The notes under the pieces are model-generated. The model made no database searches. It was not told the DNA's origin and saw only the letters and a program-made list of their open reading frames with translations. This document shows, in pieces, positions 33,515 through 47,239 of a stretch of DNA of 64,000 bases. Numbering within the stretch: position 1 is the stretch's first letter; the number at the start of each line of letters is the position of its first letter. Both the position numbers and the translations under genes were made by a program. Source of the stretch: Aphrocallistes beatrix (taxonomy: Eukaryota > Porifera > Hexactinellida > Sceptrulophora > Aphrocallistidae); NCBI GenBank assembly GCA_963281255.1, contig OY725499.1:2623148-2687147 (forward strand). The letters are read 5' to 3'.

Positions 33515-34290
33515 TCCTCTATAAGCTAAGGTGGAGACTTTTGTAAAATAAATATCAGCGGAGAAAAACGAAAAAGTACTATCTATACTGTGGAATTTTC
33601 AGAGTAATTGAGCTCATGCTGCAAAATGTGTTCATGTTAATTAAGTCTAGCACAGACGTAGGTAAGTCAGAGCTAATTAACTCAATTAAGCCTTCTCCAA
33701 CATATTTAATAAGTTTCCTCGAATACTATTCTTTATAGGGAATCGTGTTGAAGTATTCACTCTGATGCCGAATACTTTTGTAGAAGGCCAGACAGAAGCC
33801 AGACCATGTTTTAGCCTGTTAGGCGGTGAATAGGTTCTCAGTAAGGATCAATGTCCCTGGAATTGTATTTCTGCTGGAAAACGACTTTCAGCTAGGGCTA
33901 ATTTTCCATGGAAAATTTTGGCTCTGGAACAATATTTTTGGGAGACCATTTTCAAATTACTTGCCAAAATGTCAATTTGACTTGAACGGGTGAAGATAAC
34001 CGCTGGATCTTTATTAAGTAAAATGTTCAACTTTTAATAAAAACCCACAGGTCTATTTAATACTCCTGTGATCCAGAATCTTTAGATTGGGGGGATAATC
34101 GGGGTTTTCGAGAATGTTTTATTTTATGTTCCTCTGAGCGTTGAGGCAATACTGTCAACGACGAAAAAAGTTATATTGAATCATCCATTGATAGTTCAGA
34201 TATTCTATTGATTAATTAAAACAAAAGTAATCAATATCATTGTTTGAGATATTATTAGGTGAGTGCGCTACGAAAAAGTTGATATAACGG
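33515..34290. other. Upstream region of AACS
   Basis: Presumed AACS promoter region. No recognisable gene or repeat boundaries. Confidence 0.35.
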
Positions 34291-34951
34291 CATAGCCGTA
34301 GACAAGGGGGGGGGCTTGGGGGGGCTCAAGCCCCCCCAAATTTTGCCTCATAAATTCCTGAAAACATGTATGAAATTATGTTTTTTTATTAATTCATGAA
34401 GTTCATAAAGTTATTCCGGATATCTTCCAAACAAACGCATTCTACCCTCATTACAAGTAACAAATTCATTTACTAATTCTTTCAATTGTAAACCGTCCGT
34501 TCTTTGCTTGTGCACATGAAATAACAAGCACCAATTCAATCGTGCTTGGCATGTAGTTGTACGCAGCCAGGTCTTAAGTCTGCGAAGTGCTAAACAATGT
34601 TAAATATTTAATCACAAACACCTATAAATACAAAGTGGAATGAAGCCCAGTAATGAAAACTAGAGATGTATTAAATATATAACAGTATTCGATAGATTCC
34701 TAGATTTAGTATGCCAGAAATTTATGAACTTCAAATTTATCAAACAACTTTAGCTAATACTAGAAAGTATTCTCATTTTGAATGAAACCTAGAAAGTAAA
34801 ACAAAGCTGCGAAAATACGATTATAGCATCGGTTCATATTAATTCAAATTGATCACACTGATCAATACTTTGGTCATAATTTAAGTATTCCCACAGTGAC
34901 ACCTTTTTAGACGGTTAGCCCCCCAAACTAATAATGTTGTCTACGCCCCTG
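34291..34951 (-). mobile_element. hAT remnant with transposase C-terminus
   Basis: Ends CATAGCCGTAGACAA and (complement) CAGGGGCGTAGACAA are inverted repeats. On the minus strand at about 34411-34596 sits the last part of a hAT transposase, the dimerisation region: LRRLKTWLRTTTCQARLNW, then LFHVHKQRTDG, ending GRYPE and a stop. The rest of the transposase is gone. No clean 8-bp duplication remains. Confidence 0.8.
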
Positions 34952-35445
34952 GTATACTGTGTTCTGAGTGGGTCAAAATTTCGTATTATGTAGGAGCTGC
35001 GATCGCAAAACTTTTTGTGACAACATTTATGGATATGTCCATGGCCTACCAACATTTAGCGTAAAATACAATTTTACAGGCGCTCCCCCACTTTAATTTT
35101 GAGCACTACACCGCTGACCATCGATGAAATACATAGTTGTGAGGGGTTTGGGGGTTTGGAAAAAATTTGATTCCAAGGCACGATAGACCTTAGAAATCTT
35201 ATAACGAGCATATAATAAGTATAATCACATATCAGAGTACGTGAATCCGTTGTCAAAATGTTTTGCACCATCATATTGCCAACTAAGCCATTTTTTGAAT
35301 AAATTTAGGCTACTTACATAGTTCATTAATAACAGTTATATTGGTATTATTAATGTCTAATTATTTCAGGAAATCTCACTATGGAACAGTTGTTTATAAA
35401 TATGTGGAAATTTTGATTGGAATGTTTTACATCCCTACGTGCTAG

Positions 35446-35661
35446 CAGTGCTCGACAAAACCAAATTAACTGTTGGTTTTCTTAGCCACCATTTTATATT
35501 TTTCTGGTGGCTGAGAACCACCAAATTCCTAACGCACTATAGAAGTAGACAGTACTTGATCTAATTTGGTGGCTTAATAGCCACCACGCTCATAATTTTG
35601 CTGGTTTATCGCTATATTTTGGTGGCTATCGCCACCAAACCACCTGATTTGTCGAGCACTG
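35446..35661. mobile_element. hAT MITE, 216 bp
   Basis: Inverted ends CAGTGCTCGACAAA and TTTGTCGAGCACTG. Flanking octamers cgtgctag and gttgctag match at 6 of 8. Inside, 'ggtggct' and 'agccacca' alternate, so the element is palindromic throughout. Confidence 0.75.
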
Positions 35662-36006
35662 GTTGCTAGGGAAGTATAATTGGACCGATTTGGGAGATAT
35701 CTCGGAAGTTTTAAATGCTAGAAGCCAATTAACCTATAATACAGTTCATCTCTAAATAACAATAGTTTTACAGTTATGGAGCAATTTATAAATTTAAATG
35801 TCAAAATAAATTGCTTCATAACTGTTATACTATTGTATTAGGAGAGACATATTAAAACTTTCGAGATTACTATTTAACAACCCTTCATTGACTATGGATT
35901 TTGCTAACTCATTTCCGGTTAAGTCAGTTTGGGCGGGGAAGCCATAGAAATATGGGGTCCAAGCTATAAATAGAATGGACCCCAGGTCATTGAAGAGTTT
36001 TAATAA

Positions 36007-36558
36007 TCCTTACTATTAAAACTCGATTAATGTATATTTATTTATATAGTATATATATATATATCTGTAACGAATTGATTGAAGAAACTGCCGGGCGCAG
36101 AAAGCTAATTTTTGGCATGTGGGAGTCTTTTGGCTATGGTTCCAGTAAGTTCTGAGCTCAGAGTAAAATGTCGACTCATCGTGGAATTATGACGTCATTG
36201 TCACATTTTTAAAAGTTAAGCAACACAATTATTCGAGCATAACTCAGCCATTATAGGAGATAGAAGGCTGAAAATTTAATAGAATATTTATACTAACATA
36301 CCTCACATATGATGTAACTATCATCAAAGAATGATGACTCATCACTTTGTTATGACGTCATCATTACGCATCAAAAATTTTAAAATTGTCAAATTTGGTG
36401 ATTTTTCAAGTGATATCGAATATAAAAGTAAGACAGACATATTTAGAGATGCTATCTCCCTTATAATTAACCAATGTGACCCCAGGCGACCGAAGGGAGC
36501 GTCCGGCGGACACAAAGTGTCCGCCAGCCGCGCAGCGCAAGCAAGCGAAGCGCGCTTG
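36007..36558 (+). mobile_element. Helitron-like element, subfamily A
   Basis: Starts TCCTTACTATTAAAACTCG after an A and ends CGCGCTTG before a T, with no flanking duplication. It has a TA-rich run near the 5' end, then 'cgaattgattgaagaaactg', and a GC-rich 3' end with the hairpin GGCGGACAC-aaa-GTGTCCGCC. It includes a run of open reading on both strands that is not protein-like. Immediately after it (36583-36620) is a Tc1-type inverted-repeat fragment 'gggtgtacgaatactttt'. Confidence 0.8.
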
Positions 36559-36880
36559 TTATTAATTAAATTAAATGGAAAAGTGTGGGGTGTACGAATA
36601 CTTTTGGTCGGAAGCATATACAGTTACATCTTCACAAAAATATTCAGCAGTCATTAATCTCTTAAGCATTGCTAAGAGAGGAATTACGGACGGACGGACA
36701 CCGACATTCATTCTAGTTAGGATGCATGTACTATAAATCAAAGAAACGAAGTGAGCTTGTTACGTTCGACCCAGATTGATTATAATAAAACATAATAAAC
36801 ACTCTTTGTTTGTATGTTTGTTTGCTTTTAATCTAAGTACAGTTGTGATGTTAGACAGGAGTCAGCAAAATGTCACAAAC

Positions 36881-37549
36881 TTAAGAGTTCTGTGTTTCAA
36901 ATTGGAAATGAGATTCTATATTTCTATACTTCATCCCCAGTTCCTTTTCAACTCTATCCTTCTCCAATGCAAACTCCTTTTCAAAAGAATTCATTCTTTC
37001 AGTTAGCTTAGCTCCGATTACAGCCGCTTCTAACTCTCCATTTTCATGTAACGACAAGGCACTTCTGTTCAATATTTCTGTTTTACCTCTCACTTGAATG
37101 CGGTCCAAAGTGTTCAGCAATGGTAACACCGCTATGACTTGAGTAAAGTAATCGGGCTGTCTACAGAGTGGATTCGTGAGGCCAGTGCTCATATCATTGA
37201 TGACAAGATTCTTTAAATTATAGAGGCTGCCAAGGCAAAGAAAAGAAATTGATGATTCTATATAATTTCCAGATAATTGGAGGGAGTACAACTTGAATAG
37301 CTTAGATAAGGGATTGATATCGGAAATAGAATTTGAATTCAGAATCAATATTTCGAGAGATTGTAGGCCGGATAGAGGCTGTAAGTCTGAAATGAGATTG
37401 CAAGACAGATCAAGTAAAATGAGAGAAGAGCATCTTTGAAGAAGAGATATTGCGACTAGTTTCCTCGAAGATAAGTCTACTACGTGGATCAGCTCCAAAT
37501 CAAATTCGCCTGTTTGAACTCTAATTTCATCAGTGCTAATAGCCATCAA
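36881..37549 (-). CDS. LRRC61: Leucine-rich repeat protein, LRRC61-like
   Basis: Intronless, 222 residues. The start EIRVQTGEFDLELIHVVDLS resembles LRRC61, followed by four to five LRRs of the SDS22 type (LILLDLSCNLISDLQPLSGL, then SLEILILNSNSISDINPL, YSLQLSGNYI) and the LRR-cap NPLCRQPDYFTQVIAVLPLL with NTLD at about 125-150. The C-terminus (about 175-215) is a charged helix, shorter than in vertebrate LRRC61. The function is poorly known; such small LRR-cap proteins act as scaffolds, often cilium-related (inference). Alternatives are other SDS22-class proteins. Confidence 0.8.
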   Translation of the reverse strand: MMAISTDEIRVQTGEFDLELIHVVDLSSRKLVAISLLQRCSSLILLDLSCNLISDLQPLSGLQSLEILILNSNSISDINPLSKLFKLYSLQLSGNYIESSISFLCLGSLYNLKNLVINDMSTGLTNPLCRQPDYFTQVIAVLPLLNTLDRIQVRGKTEILNRSALSLHENGELEAAVIGAKLTERMNSFEKEFALEKDRVEKELGMKYRNIESHFQFETQNS

Positions 37550-38849
37550 GGAAGAATCTAGATTTGGATTAATCTAAATGTTTAACATTTAAACAAAAAC
37601 CATAAATTATTTTAACAGGAGTATGGATTTGGGGATATGATGTAGAGTGTCCGTATGGGAAATACTAGATACTTCATTTTAGAATTAGAACCGTTTGTAG
37701 TACTGAAAGAAAGAGTATAATATTGTCGTTAATTATAATCACTCAATTAATAGCATATGCGTGTCTGGTGTCATTCTTACGCACGGGGGCGCAGTTAGTA
37801 AAAAATCTAAAATCGGGGACAGTGACTCAATATCATTTACAAGTTTACATGTATATTCTCACAATAAGTTGGAAGCAGTCCCATCCCATCTGTCAGTTTT
37901 TTTTCTTTCCGATATAAGTAAAAATTTTGTCAATTTCGAATTAAGCACAGAGTTGCGAATTAATATTAATCATTATGGTTGAAATTTTTTTATTGATTCT
38001 ATAAGAACTTGGATCCTAATAAACTATTCTATTTCTCTTCATAGGCATGCATAATTGTGTTTACTCTTCTAAAAACATTCAAAATTCCTTTATTTTTCGG
38101 AGAATTTTGCAGGTAGGGATAAAGCAGGACCAACCGGACCAGTAGCACCGACCCAGGCATATAGTCCCGGCCTGGTACCCTGTGACCTCTTTTTATTCCC
38201 GAAAATGAACGAACAAATACGAGGGGAAAGGTTTGATAGTCCTGAAGATGAAGTCCGGGTGTATATTTTGGAGGTCTCTGCTCGCGATAATTGATCAAAA
38301 TACTGTTCCCCTTGATTTAGGAGGATTAAAGTTGCATAGATTGTAATGGCAATTACGTACTTTGAAAAAAATGTGTTTGTTCGGTAGCATTTAAATAAAT
38401 ATAAAGCTGCGGTTGTCAGGCCAGAAACTTTCTTAATGACCCTCGTATTGCCATAGCATATATGTGCTACGCGTATTTACTATATCATCAATAAGTTTCA
38501 ATTTTTCGTGTAAAATCAGACTCTAGTATAAAGTGAAATACTCCTAATTAGTTTTGAGATCACACATCTACCTAAAACAATTAATTCAGAGGTCTGAGAA
38601 GTGGCACCTATGTATCATTATTGCTTGACAATGACTACTGACATTCCTGAGTCATCGTAACGGACGACAGGTACAGCAACTGCAATTACACTTTTATAGG
38701 CTCCGGCATAGATACACCACTTAATTACACCCGATCCTAACTTACTATTCCATTTCTTAAATAGGTTTTTCAAAATCTACGACATATTCTAAATACATGT
38801 ACAAGTATAACTACAAATCCAATATAAATCTGATCAGAAAGCTCTAAAT
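37550..38849. other. Gene-free spacer
   Basis: AT-rich intergenic DNA. No exon or transposon boundary could be defined. Confidence 0.4.
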
Positions 38850-39256
38850 CAGTGTTTTTCAACCAGTGGGCCACGGACTTCTTTTCAGTGGGCCACGGCC
38901 TGGTGATCTAATAATACAGTATAATCTCCAAAAGTGAACACCTCTAAAAGATGAACAACTCCAAAACATGAACACTTTTTCTCGGGCCCAAATTTTTCCA
39001 TTCTGTTACATATTATTTAACCTCCAACTTGTGAACACCTCTGAAATGTGAACACCTAATCTTGTCCCAAATGTCCAAATTACAGTGGATATGGTCTCTT
39101 AAAAGTGAACATAGCATGTGGCTTCATTAGATAATAGGCTAGAGTTAATATTTGATGTAGAATTTGGATACGAAATGTCACAGTAATGTAGTGGGCCACA
39201 GTTTTTTCTGTAGTATGCTAGGTGGGCCACAGCAGTAAAAAGGTTGAAAACCCCTG
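38850..39256. mobile_element. hAT (Charlie-like) MITE, 407 bp
   Basis: Left end CAGTGTTTTTCAACC and right end GGTTGAAAACCCCTG are inverted repeats of the style common in Charlie-type hATs. Both sides carry the perfect 8-bp duplication ctctaaat (38842-38849, 39257-39264). The inside contains 'gggccac' blocks near each end and, between them, what look like pieces of another repeat (several 'aagtgaaca' motifs around 38937-39115). Confidence 0.9.
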
Positions 39257-39477
39257 CTCTAAATGGAGTTAAATTAATCAGATACAGTCAAGGTTTGGCT
39301 ACATTGGCTAAGGTTGGTCACATTTGTCAAGTTGGCCAATTTTGATCAAAGGACCACACGTTGAGAAGCCTGCTAAACCATCTGCTAACACAATAAGCAC
39401 ACAAATATAAACACACAAAGCTATACAACTAGCAGACTAATACCCTATATATACACGTATATTTGTAGTATGTTAAT

Positions 39478-42400
39478 TCACTTTTGATCTCCGTGAACTT
39501 GCAGCTTAGCAAAGTGGAGGAAAACTTGCTCTAAAGTAGTCTGACTCACGCCATAGCTGGCGATGTTCAGTCGGAGCTTGAATTTTTCCAGCGTCATGAA
39601 GATTTCTGAGTAGTGATGGCTTTCGCTAGGAATGTGGAAGTCCAGGGATAGAGAATGCTCGCTCATCAGCTTTGAACCGGGAAATTGAGTTTCAAACAAA
39701 TCCTTGAGATTTCTGATAGTTTGACCATTTTCTTCAGAATTATCCAAATCCTTCATTTGTAAGTTTATTGTGTATCCGTCGTCAAATTTCGTTTTGAGAT
39801 GCTGAACATTTCCGAGACATTTGAATTCACCATTCACCATAATAGCAAGCCTCGTGCACAGAGCTTCACACTCTTCCATTGAGTGCGTAGTTAGGACGAT
39901 GGTGCGTCCTGCCTTCGTCACCGCCTCGATCACATCCCAAAATTCACGCCGTGAGTCCGGGTCCATGCCCGTCGTGGGCTCGTCCAGGAGGATGATGGGT
40001 GGGCCTCCAATCAGTGCCGCAGCTGAGCTCAACTTCCGCTTGTTCCCGCCACTATAAGTCTGGTTACTGAACTTGGCGTGAACCTGCAAGTGCATGCGAT
40101 CAATTTCAGTCTGAACTGCCTCCGTAATAAACTTTTCTGGAATCCCCCGAATACGGGAGTAGAGAGTCAACAGCTGGTACGAGTTCAAATAGCCTTGTAG
40201 CGCGTCGAACTGAGGGCAGTATCCAATCATCTGCTGAACCTTGCTTAATTGCGTTCTCACGTCGAAACGTTCGATTCTTATCGACCCGGAAGTTGCAGCC
40301 AGATTCCCAGTTAGCATTTCGAAGGTTGTAGTTTTGCCTGCACCGTTTACTCCTAACAATCCAAAGCACTCTCCATGTCGCAATCCTAACGAAAGATTAT
40401 TCACAGCTAGCTTGGAAGACCTCTTGAACAATCCACTTGTGTAAATCTTCGTTAGATTCTTAATGACGATCGCATCGTCCCTGTTCCTCTCAAATTTTAT
40501 CCTTTCCTTCTCATTCAACACATCGTCGTCGATTTCATCATTGGTGTTCTCCATATTTTGATGTTTAGGATTCTTCTTAATTAATTGGTTGAAATGGATC
40601 TTGTCCACAACTAGTGTCAGAATAAATGAAATTATTCCAAGGATGGTTGGCAAAACGATGAATAGCAAAACTCCTGGAATTTGAAAAGAAAATTGAGACT
40701 CCTCAACATCAAATCCTTGATCTCTACAAGTTTGCAAGGTGAAGGGAAAGGTGCTACAGAAATCCAGATTTCTTGTGTTTATATAGATTCTGTAAATGCC
40801 ATTCGCAACGGAAAAACATGGGAAAATGGAAAAGATGTACTGAAGTGTTTGTGAAATTTCAGAATTAGATAACGCAAGAGTTTGAGAAATCAAAATACCC
40901 AACACAAAGGAAAGAAAATGGATGACAGTAAGAGATCCAAATGCTACAAGAGTAGAATCAAAAAGAAAACTAAAGAGGTAAGCCATAAGCAGAGCACTGA
41001 TGATATAGGAGAGCAATAACAGCCACACGAGGAGAAGATTGCTCCCAGTGAAAGGAGTATTTGGAAAGAACGTAAAAGGAAGAAATGTTATAATCAAAAT
41101 TGCTACTGAAAGTATTACATCAAACAATAGGTTCCCGACCCAATAGCTAGTGCTGTGAAGTCCAGAAACATACTGAAGAAATTTGGAGCGATTTTCCCTC
41201 TCTTCAACGATAAAAATAATGAAACTACCTCCAACGAATGCCAGTGCGAATCCGATGAATAAAGCGATGGAAAGCGCCTCAGTAGGTACTTGAACAACAT
41301 CAATCGCGTTATTCGCAATAGGTAATGGGTGGTTGTGGATGCTAATTGTGGGTGGGGTACCAGAGAGATTGTAGACTTTCCAGAGATGGTTAAGTTGGTA
41401 ATTATGCAAGTTCACCAAACCAACAGCGACTAGCACATCCAATTCAGTGTTATGCCATAGGGTGACTCGTGCAGGAGAGTTGGGTATATTCGGATAGGTC
41501 CTACCAACACCGGGACGGTTGCAAGTGGAATCTGTAGCGAGCGCATCGAAACAAACACCACTCGATTCATTCATGTTTGTAACAGTCACTGATTCTGAAC
41601 AGCACAGACATTCGCCATTACCAAAAAAGGGAACTTGTCTGTTGGTTGTAAAACCAGCAAAATAAGTTTCCAAATATTCGACACGTTTCACAGATCCTAG
41701 TCGGAGAATATTCTCATCGATAAAACTTACGTCGACCGGAAGTGGCCCCCGGTACGTATCTGAGAAGACACCAGGACTTGCCGGATTGTACACAATCCTA
41801 GGCGGTCTTGGACACGTGAAATCGGAGCTCGAATTAGCACAATCGAGGCATTGAGGACAGTTGGCATATCCGAAACTTGGGTTAATATTAGCACAATAGT
41901 TTATCACGTTGAAGGCAGATGCGAGTAGGTGTGAACAGAACTCATCGAGAATTTGGTATTCGTAACCGCAACACTGTGATACATTGGTATATGTTTCGAT
42001 GGAATTGATAATAGCGAGGTAATCATCCAAGTAAGGTATTCCCTCGAAATTCCCATTCAACTGGGCGAAATTTGGCAGAAGAGATAGCGTAAAGTTATTT
42101 GCAAACGCACCATTAGTTCCTGGAGTATCCATGAAGAATATAGAAGCTCGATCAGGTCTTGTAAACGTGTTGTCCACTGAGAGGACGAGATCATTTGTTA
42201 CAGAGACTGTAGAGTTGATGTAATTATTCAACAGTGCTAATACAGTGAATGCGAATGGAAGGAAGAGCTGAAGAAATACGATTTGATAGCGACGAACTGC
42301 GAATAAAACTTTTTTCACAAATACTGCCCATATTTGTTGAATCCTCAATGTAATTCCAGTATTGAGGGTGATCGTACGGAACAAGTTCTCTTCTGCTACT

Positions 42401-45400
42401 GGCACTAGCTCTTCGTGAGTTGGAGCTAACTCACCTAGTTCGACTTTGTCCAATACCGACTGGAGCCTTGGCCTTTCTCTCAGTAATATTGTCTTTATTC
42501 TTTTGCTCCCTACTCTATAATTGTGCCTCTTTTCATTAGCAACATTTCTTTCTAACACCTTTATTTCCACGTTTTTCTCTACTGGAACTGTTGATTTAAT
42601 ACTGTCGATGTTACTCTCAGTTATCTCGCTCCTCACTTCTTGTTTGTTACTATTTTCTATCGAATTCGACTTAGATACAGTTTGCATAAAAAGACTTCTT
42701 TTTAAGGTAGCTGTTTTGATAGATTGAGTTGTAACATAATTTCTTTTTATTGAGGAATTTGGTTCTTTTGGAATTATACTTATTGATTTGGAGAATACTG
42801 AATCTACTGGCACAATATCAGTTGAATCTATTCCTTCTTCCTTCTCATCAATTGAAAACAGCTGGGATGTGTTTCTCTCGCTTAGTTTGGACTCTGAAAT
42901 GTGTCTCATTAATGTTTGTCTACGGAGTGTTTTTATCTCATTTGTTTCTTCAAATTTGATGCTACTTACTTCACTAAATACCTCTTCCAAAGTGGTCAGA
43001 CTACATCCAAAACTCTCCACTCCAAGGATCGAACCTGATTCTTCAAGAAATTCAAACAATTTTATAAACTTCAACGGTTGATCCAATGGAAGAATGAAGG
43101 ATATTGAATTGGAAATGTAATCTTCTAAACTTGCTTCCGGGACGTAGTGGTTGACCACATCAAACACTCGATTTGGAACTTGCAAAGGATCATTCCCGTC
43201 TGTCTCTAAACTCATTGTTAAATGATAACCAACGCCGAACCTTGTCTTGAGAAAGAGAGATGAGCCGCATGCTTTCAGTTCTCCTCTGGCCATTATAGCG
43301 ATTCTGTCACCAAGGACATCAGCCTCTTCCATGAAGTGTGTCGTGAGGAGAATAGTGCGTCCAATCTTGTTCTTTTCCAGCATATCCCACAGAGTCCTTC
43401 TAGCTTCAGGGTCCAATCCTAAGCAAACAAGTTTAAATACAATTGATAGTGTTTGTTTAATAAAATTAGATGTAATCACATCTACGTAGCTACAGACAGA
43501 TAATGTCCAATACATAACATGCGAGTATATTCTCAGAAATGAGGCTCGACAATCAACATTTGCTCTTTTATAGTCACCTTGTTTCAAATATTAATTAAAT
43601 ATTAATTAGGTTCAACCGGACCACTTCAAATGAGGTGCCGCCAGCCCTGTAAAGTGAGGACAAACTGCTCTGATTTGTGGCTTCACCTCCTGGAGCCGCA
43701 TTATCAGCTGTCGCGACAGACATTATTCTAATGAAGTTACTACTAATTTAATTTAAGACTCACCAGAGGTTGGTTCATCCAGTATCACTGTTTTTGATCC
43801 TCCAATAAATGCTAGACCAACTGAAAGTCTTCGCTTCATGCCACCTGACAGATTACTGGACAAAACATGCTTCTTGTGCACCAGATTAATATCCGACATT
43901 GTCTGGTTAACCTCTTCCATCGCCTTACCCCAATTCCAAATGCCCTTCAATCTGATGAAGAAGTGGAGATGTTCCCACACACTCAGACGGTCGAAAAGAA
44001 CATTGTGTTGTGGACAAATTCCGAGGCTTTCCCTCACTCGATCAGGGTCTTTCGTGATATCATAGCCATCTACATAGGCAGTGCCTGATGTCGGAGGAAA
44101 GAGACCAGTTATGATCGAGATTGTTGTACTTTTCCCTGCGCCATTATGACCTAACAGGGAAGTGATTTGTCCTTTGTACAGATTCAAACTGAGTCCTTTT
44201 AATGCTTTCTTCTCTCCAAAATGTTTCATGAGACCTTCAATCTTCAGTCCTACATCAATATCATGCGGTTCCTTTTCAAATGCATTTTGCATTTCATTCG
44301 CAAATATGGTCTCATTTTCAATCGAATCATTTGTTCCACTACAATCGATTCGTTTTCCACACCAGTAGTATGGCGTGAATAGGAAGTAGAACGGCCTTCG
44401 ATATCCGTACTCTTTGGGAAGAACCTCGTCCAGATACCACGCCAGTACGAAATAGATGACGGAATCTAGCAGTAGCATCAGATACATATGCAGTACTGTC
44501 ACTTCACTGAAGTTGTTCAGTGGAGAGTTGATATTGGACCATTGTAAACCGACTTGCAGTTGCTCCAAATTAGATACTACAGTGAGGGCGATAGAAAATC
44601 CGGAGTTACTTAGGAAAGAAAGTAGTAGATGACCGTATAAAGGAATGATAAAGAAATAATTTTGAATGGCAAAATATGGAATAAAATTTGTAAAATAACC
44701 AAACAAAATGGCAATCAGAGCCACCCGTGAAGACTTGAAGACACTTCCAAGCAAGAAAGAGAAAGTGATCAAAGCATTGACATGCAACATGAAGAGAAAG
44801 TACAGAGTCAAAAAGTCAGAAAAAGGAAAGATACCTCCGAATTTGATGATGATTGTACAGATGAGAACGATGGGAGCTAAGAAAATCAAATTTTTGAAAT
44901 ACCAACTGAACCAATTCACACCTTTAGACAGACCCATAATCAACATTGATTCTCTCAGTTTAGTTTCTTTCTCAAAAGCTATTTCTTTGGTGATCGAAAT
45001 AGCCGAATAAAGATAAATGAAAATTAAGAAAACTGGAATTATCACTTCCAATTGTATCAAGAATCGATTGAAGGTTATGGGAAACCGAGGGAATGGTTTC
45101 ACATCAATAGGCAGGAGGGAAGGAGTGTATAAAGCTGTCAAATTTGAAACTCTTCCTTGTATGACAGACTGAGTTATTGCATCTTGTAAGGAAGTAAACC
45201 CCTCGTCAATGTACTCAGTTGGGAAGAATTCTCCTGGTGTCGCGGCTGGCGGACTCACTTCGCTGTTTAGATTATTAGGATCCAATCTAATCGCAACGTC
45301 AATGTTAGGCTCCAGTTGGTTGAAAACGATTCCAGCGATTGTAGGACGATATACTCTATAAAATGCATTAAAATAATATAGGAGATATCAATACTTAGTG

Positions 45401-45983
45401 TTTAAAGCGATCCTAAACGCTCTGTTTATTTAAATATTTGAAATTTTAAGAAAACTTAAACTATATGACCTAGCAGGTTCTATGAACTTTTAAGGACAAA
45501 AGTAGCGAAATGGAAATATTCTTACTGTAATCCTCTGAGAGAGGTTGCACAAATGTTGGGATTCTCCGCATCAGGTAACAAATCATAAGCTAATATTCTT
45601 TCATTTGCCAACACTCCAAGCTCCCCTTCACTCTGGGTTGGGATGAATTCCACAGTTGTGAATCGATTATCCAGAATGCTCTTCGCAGTTGCTATGATAG
45701 CGTCCGTCTGGTTATTAGAGGGAGTGTAGAAGTAGGTAAAGTTGCAGAATAGACTTGAGCTAGCTGCATCAAATGGAGCGCTGAGTTGGAGGCTCCTTGG
45801 CTCGAAGATTCTGAGGCAATCTGATCGATCGGGTGCCACAGCCACTCTTAAGATGACAAGAATGATTGTACCCACAATTGGGATGAAAAATTCAAATACT
45901 GTTCCAATTGGTCGTCGAATTTGTAGCAAAAAGTTTTTCCATTGCAAAAGAAAAAATTGAAGTATCAACTTTTTCAAATTCAT
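39478..45983 (-). CDS. ABCA-family full transporter, three exons
   Basis: Exports or flips lipids across membranes. Exons (minus strand): 45983-45526 (phase 2), 45355-43764 (phase 1), 43418-39478; introns of 170 and 345 bp. The protein is about 1996 residues with the ABCA plan: a first TM helix after MNLKKLILQFFLLQWKNFL, an extracellular domain, a TM block, NBD1 (Walker A GHNGAGKST near 560; LSGGMKRRLSVG; ILDEPTSG split by intron 2), a Ser/Lys-rich linker, TM2 with a large Cys-rich extracellular loop, a second TM block, and NBD2 (Walker A GVNGAGKTT; YSGGNKRKLS; LLDEPTTGMDP). Both catalytic glutamates are present. The open frame continues past 43418 only because intron 2 is open; those residues are not protein. 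The exact subfamily (ABCA1/4/7 versus ABCA3-type) cannot be set by eye. Confidence 0.95.
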
Positions 45984-46625
45984 TGCAGAAAATTATTAAT
46001 TAAAGATATTTAACGATAATTTGTAAGTCTTCACTTTTTCTTAGTGTGCAATACGAATTTATCGAATAAATTTTCCGCAGGTCTGCTTAGTCTACATATA
46101 TAACAATTTGAGACAGATTGGCAATGAAAAAACTATATTACTAGTTTAAACGAGTGAAATAGTCTGATATATTGATTTCAATAAATATCTTAATACATAT
46201 TGTAAACTAACAGCCTACGGTTCAGGCTAATTTATTAGTTGATACCTGAACTCAATTGGAACTAGTGGATAGTGCTAAATCTAAGCAAATGTGTTTTAAT
46301 GTAATGATGATGAATCCATGAATAAGTTATTCTTATTCGCTGCAATTAAGAGAAATACAATATTTGATTAGTTGATGATTTTTTTCCAGAATAAATTAAT
46401 AAGTTCATTGCTGCACATATTTAGTCTGCCGCGTATGTACTTGTATACTATGTAGAGTAGAGTGACCACTAACTAGTGATTATTATTATCATAAAAAGGT
46501 TACAATGACGTCATAATTATGTAATGAGCTGACATTTTCATTTGACTTGCTCGAGTCAGTGACAAAATGTGCCAAAATCAGGTTTCTGCGAATGGTGGCC
46601 TCAATCAATTCCATAGACGTATATA
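45984..46625. other. Upstream region of the ABCA gene
   Basis: AT-rich, presumed promoter and 5' UTR. No other feature. Confidence 0.35.
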
Positions 46626-47074
46626 CATTCACTCCCTGGACAAAAGTATTCGTACACCCTAAATGTTTTCATCCAAATTGTTATAATACTAATCCATTTA
46701 TGAAGTCAAAAACATTCATCAGTAACAGATACACTAAATCTGACTTCAAATTTGTTTTCTTCACATTCAAATTACTCGCTTAGTAAGCTTTCAACCTAAT
46801 TACTCTCCTTCAAGATTAAGTATTATCAGCATTTGCTATCTTATGCCACATGTCATGAGTTATCACAATTATATATGAGGTAGCACAGTTTAAAAATGTT
46901 CAACCTTGTGAGAGAGTAATTGAGTTGAAGATTATAAAGTGAGTAATTCGAATTTTCGGCTAAATTAAGCATATCTCCTACTAATTAAATTCCCTTGACT
47001 CGATAAATAGATTAGTATAATAACTATTTATATGGGGAATTTGGGGTGTACGAATACTTTCCTCGTCCCGACAA
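46626..47074. mobile_element. Tc1-type MITE, about 449 bp
   Basis: Shared end core AAAGTATTCGTACACC near the left end (after CTCCCTGGACA) and its complement GGTGTACGAATACTTT near the right end. TA dinucleotides flank both ends. The outermost bases differ between the ends, so the boundaries are approximate. Another single end of this type lies at 36583-36620. Confidence 0.55.
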
Positions 47075-47239
47075 TATACGAATACAAATGAATAAATATA
47101 AATCGAGTTTTAATGGTACGTGTATAGATTTATCCAGTATTTTCTTTCATTTATGTAAAAAATCGAATTTTCAACCATTTTTGAACTGAATTAAGAAACT
47201 AGGAGTGAGATGATCGACCAATTGAGTTTTAGAAATATA

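Noticed and set aside
36331-36657. 108-residue plus-strand frame with basic text
   Set aside because: Lies across the GC-rich end of a Helitron-like element; the same text recurs in the other copies.
43419-43587. Apparent N-terminal extension of the ABCA frame
   Set aside because: It is intron 2 read-through; the acceptor TTGCTTAG at 43419 gives the correct in-phase join.
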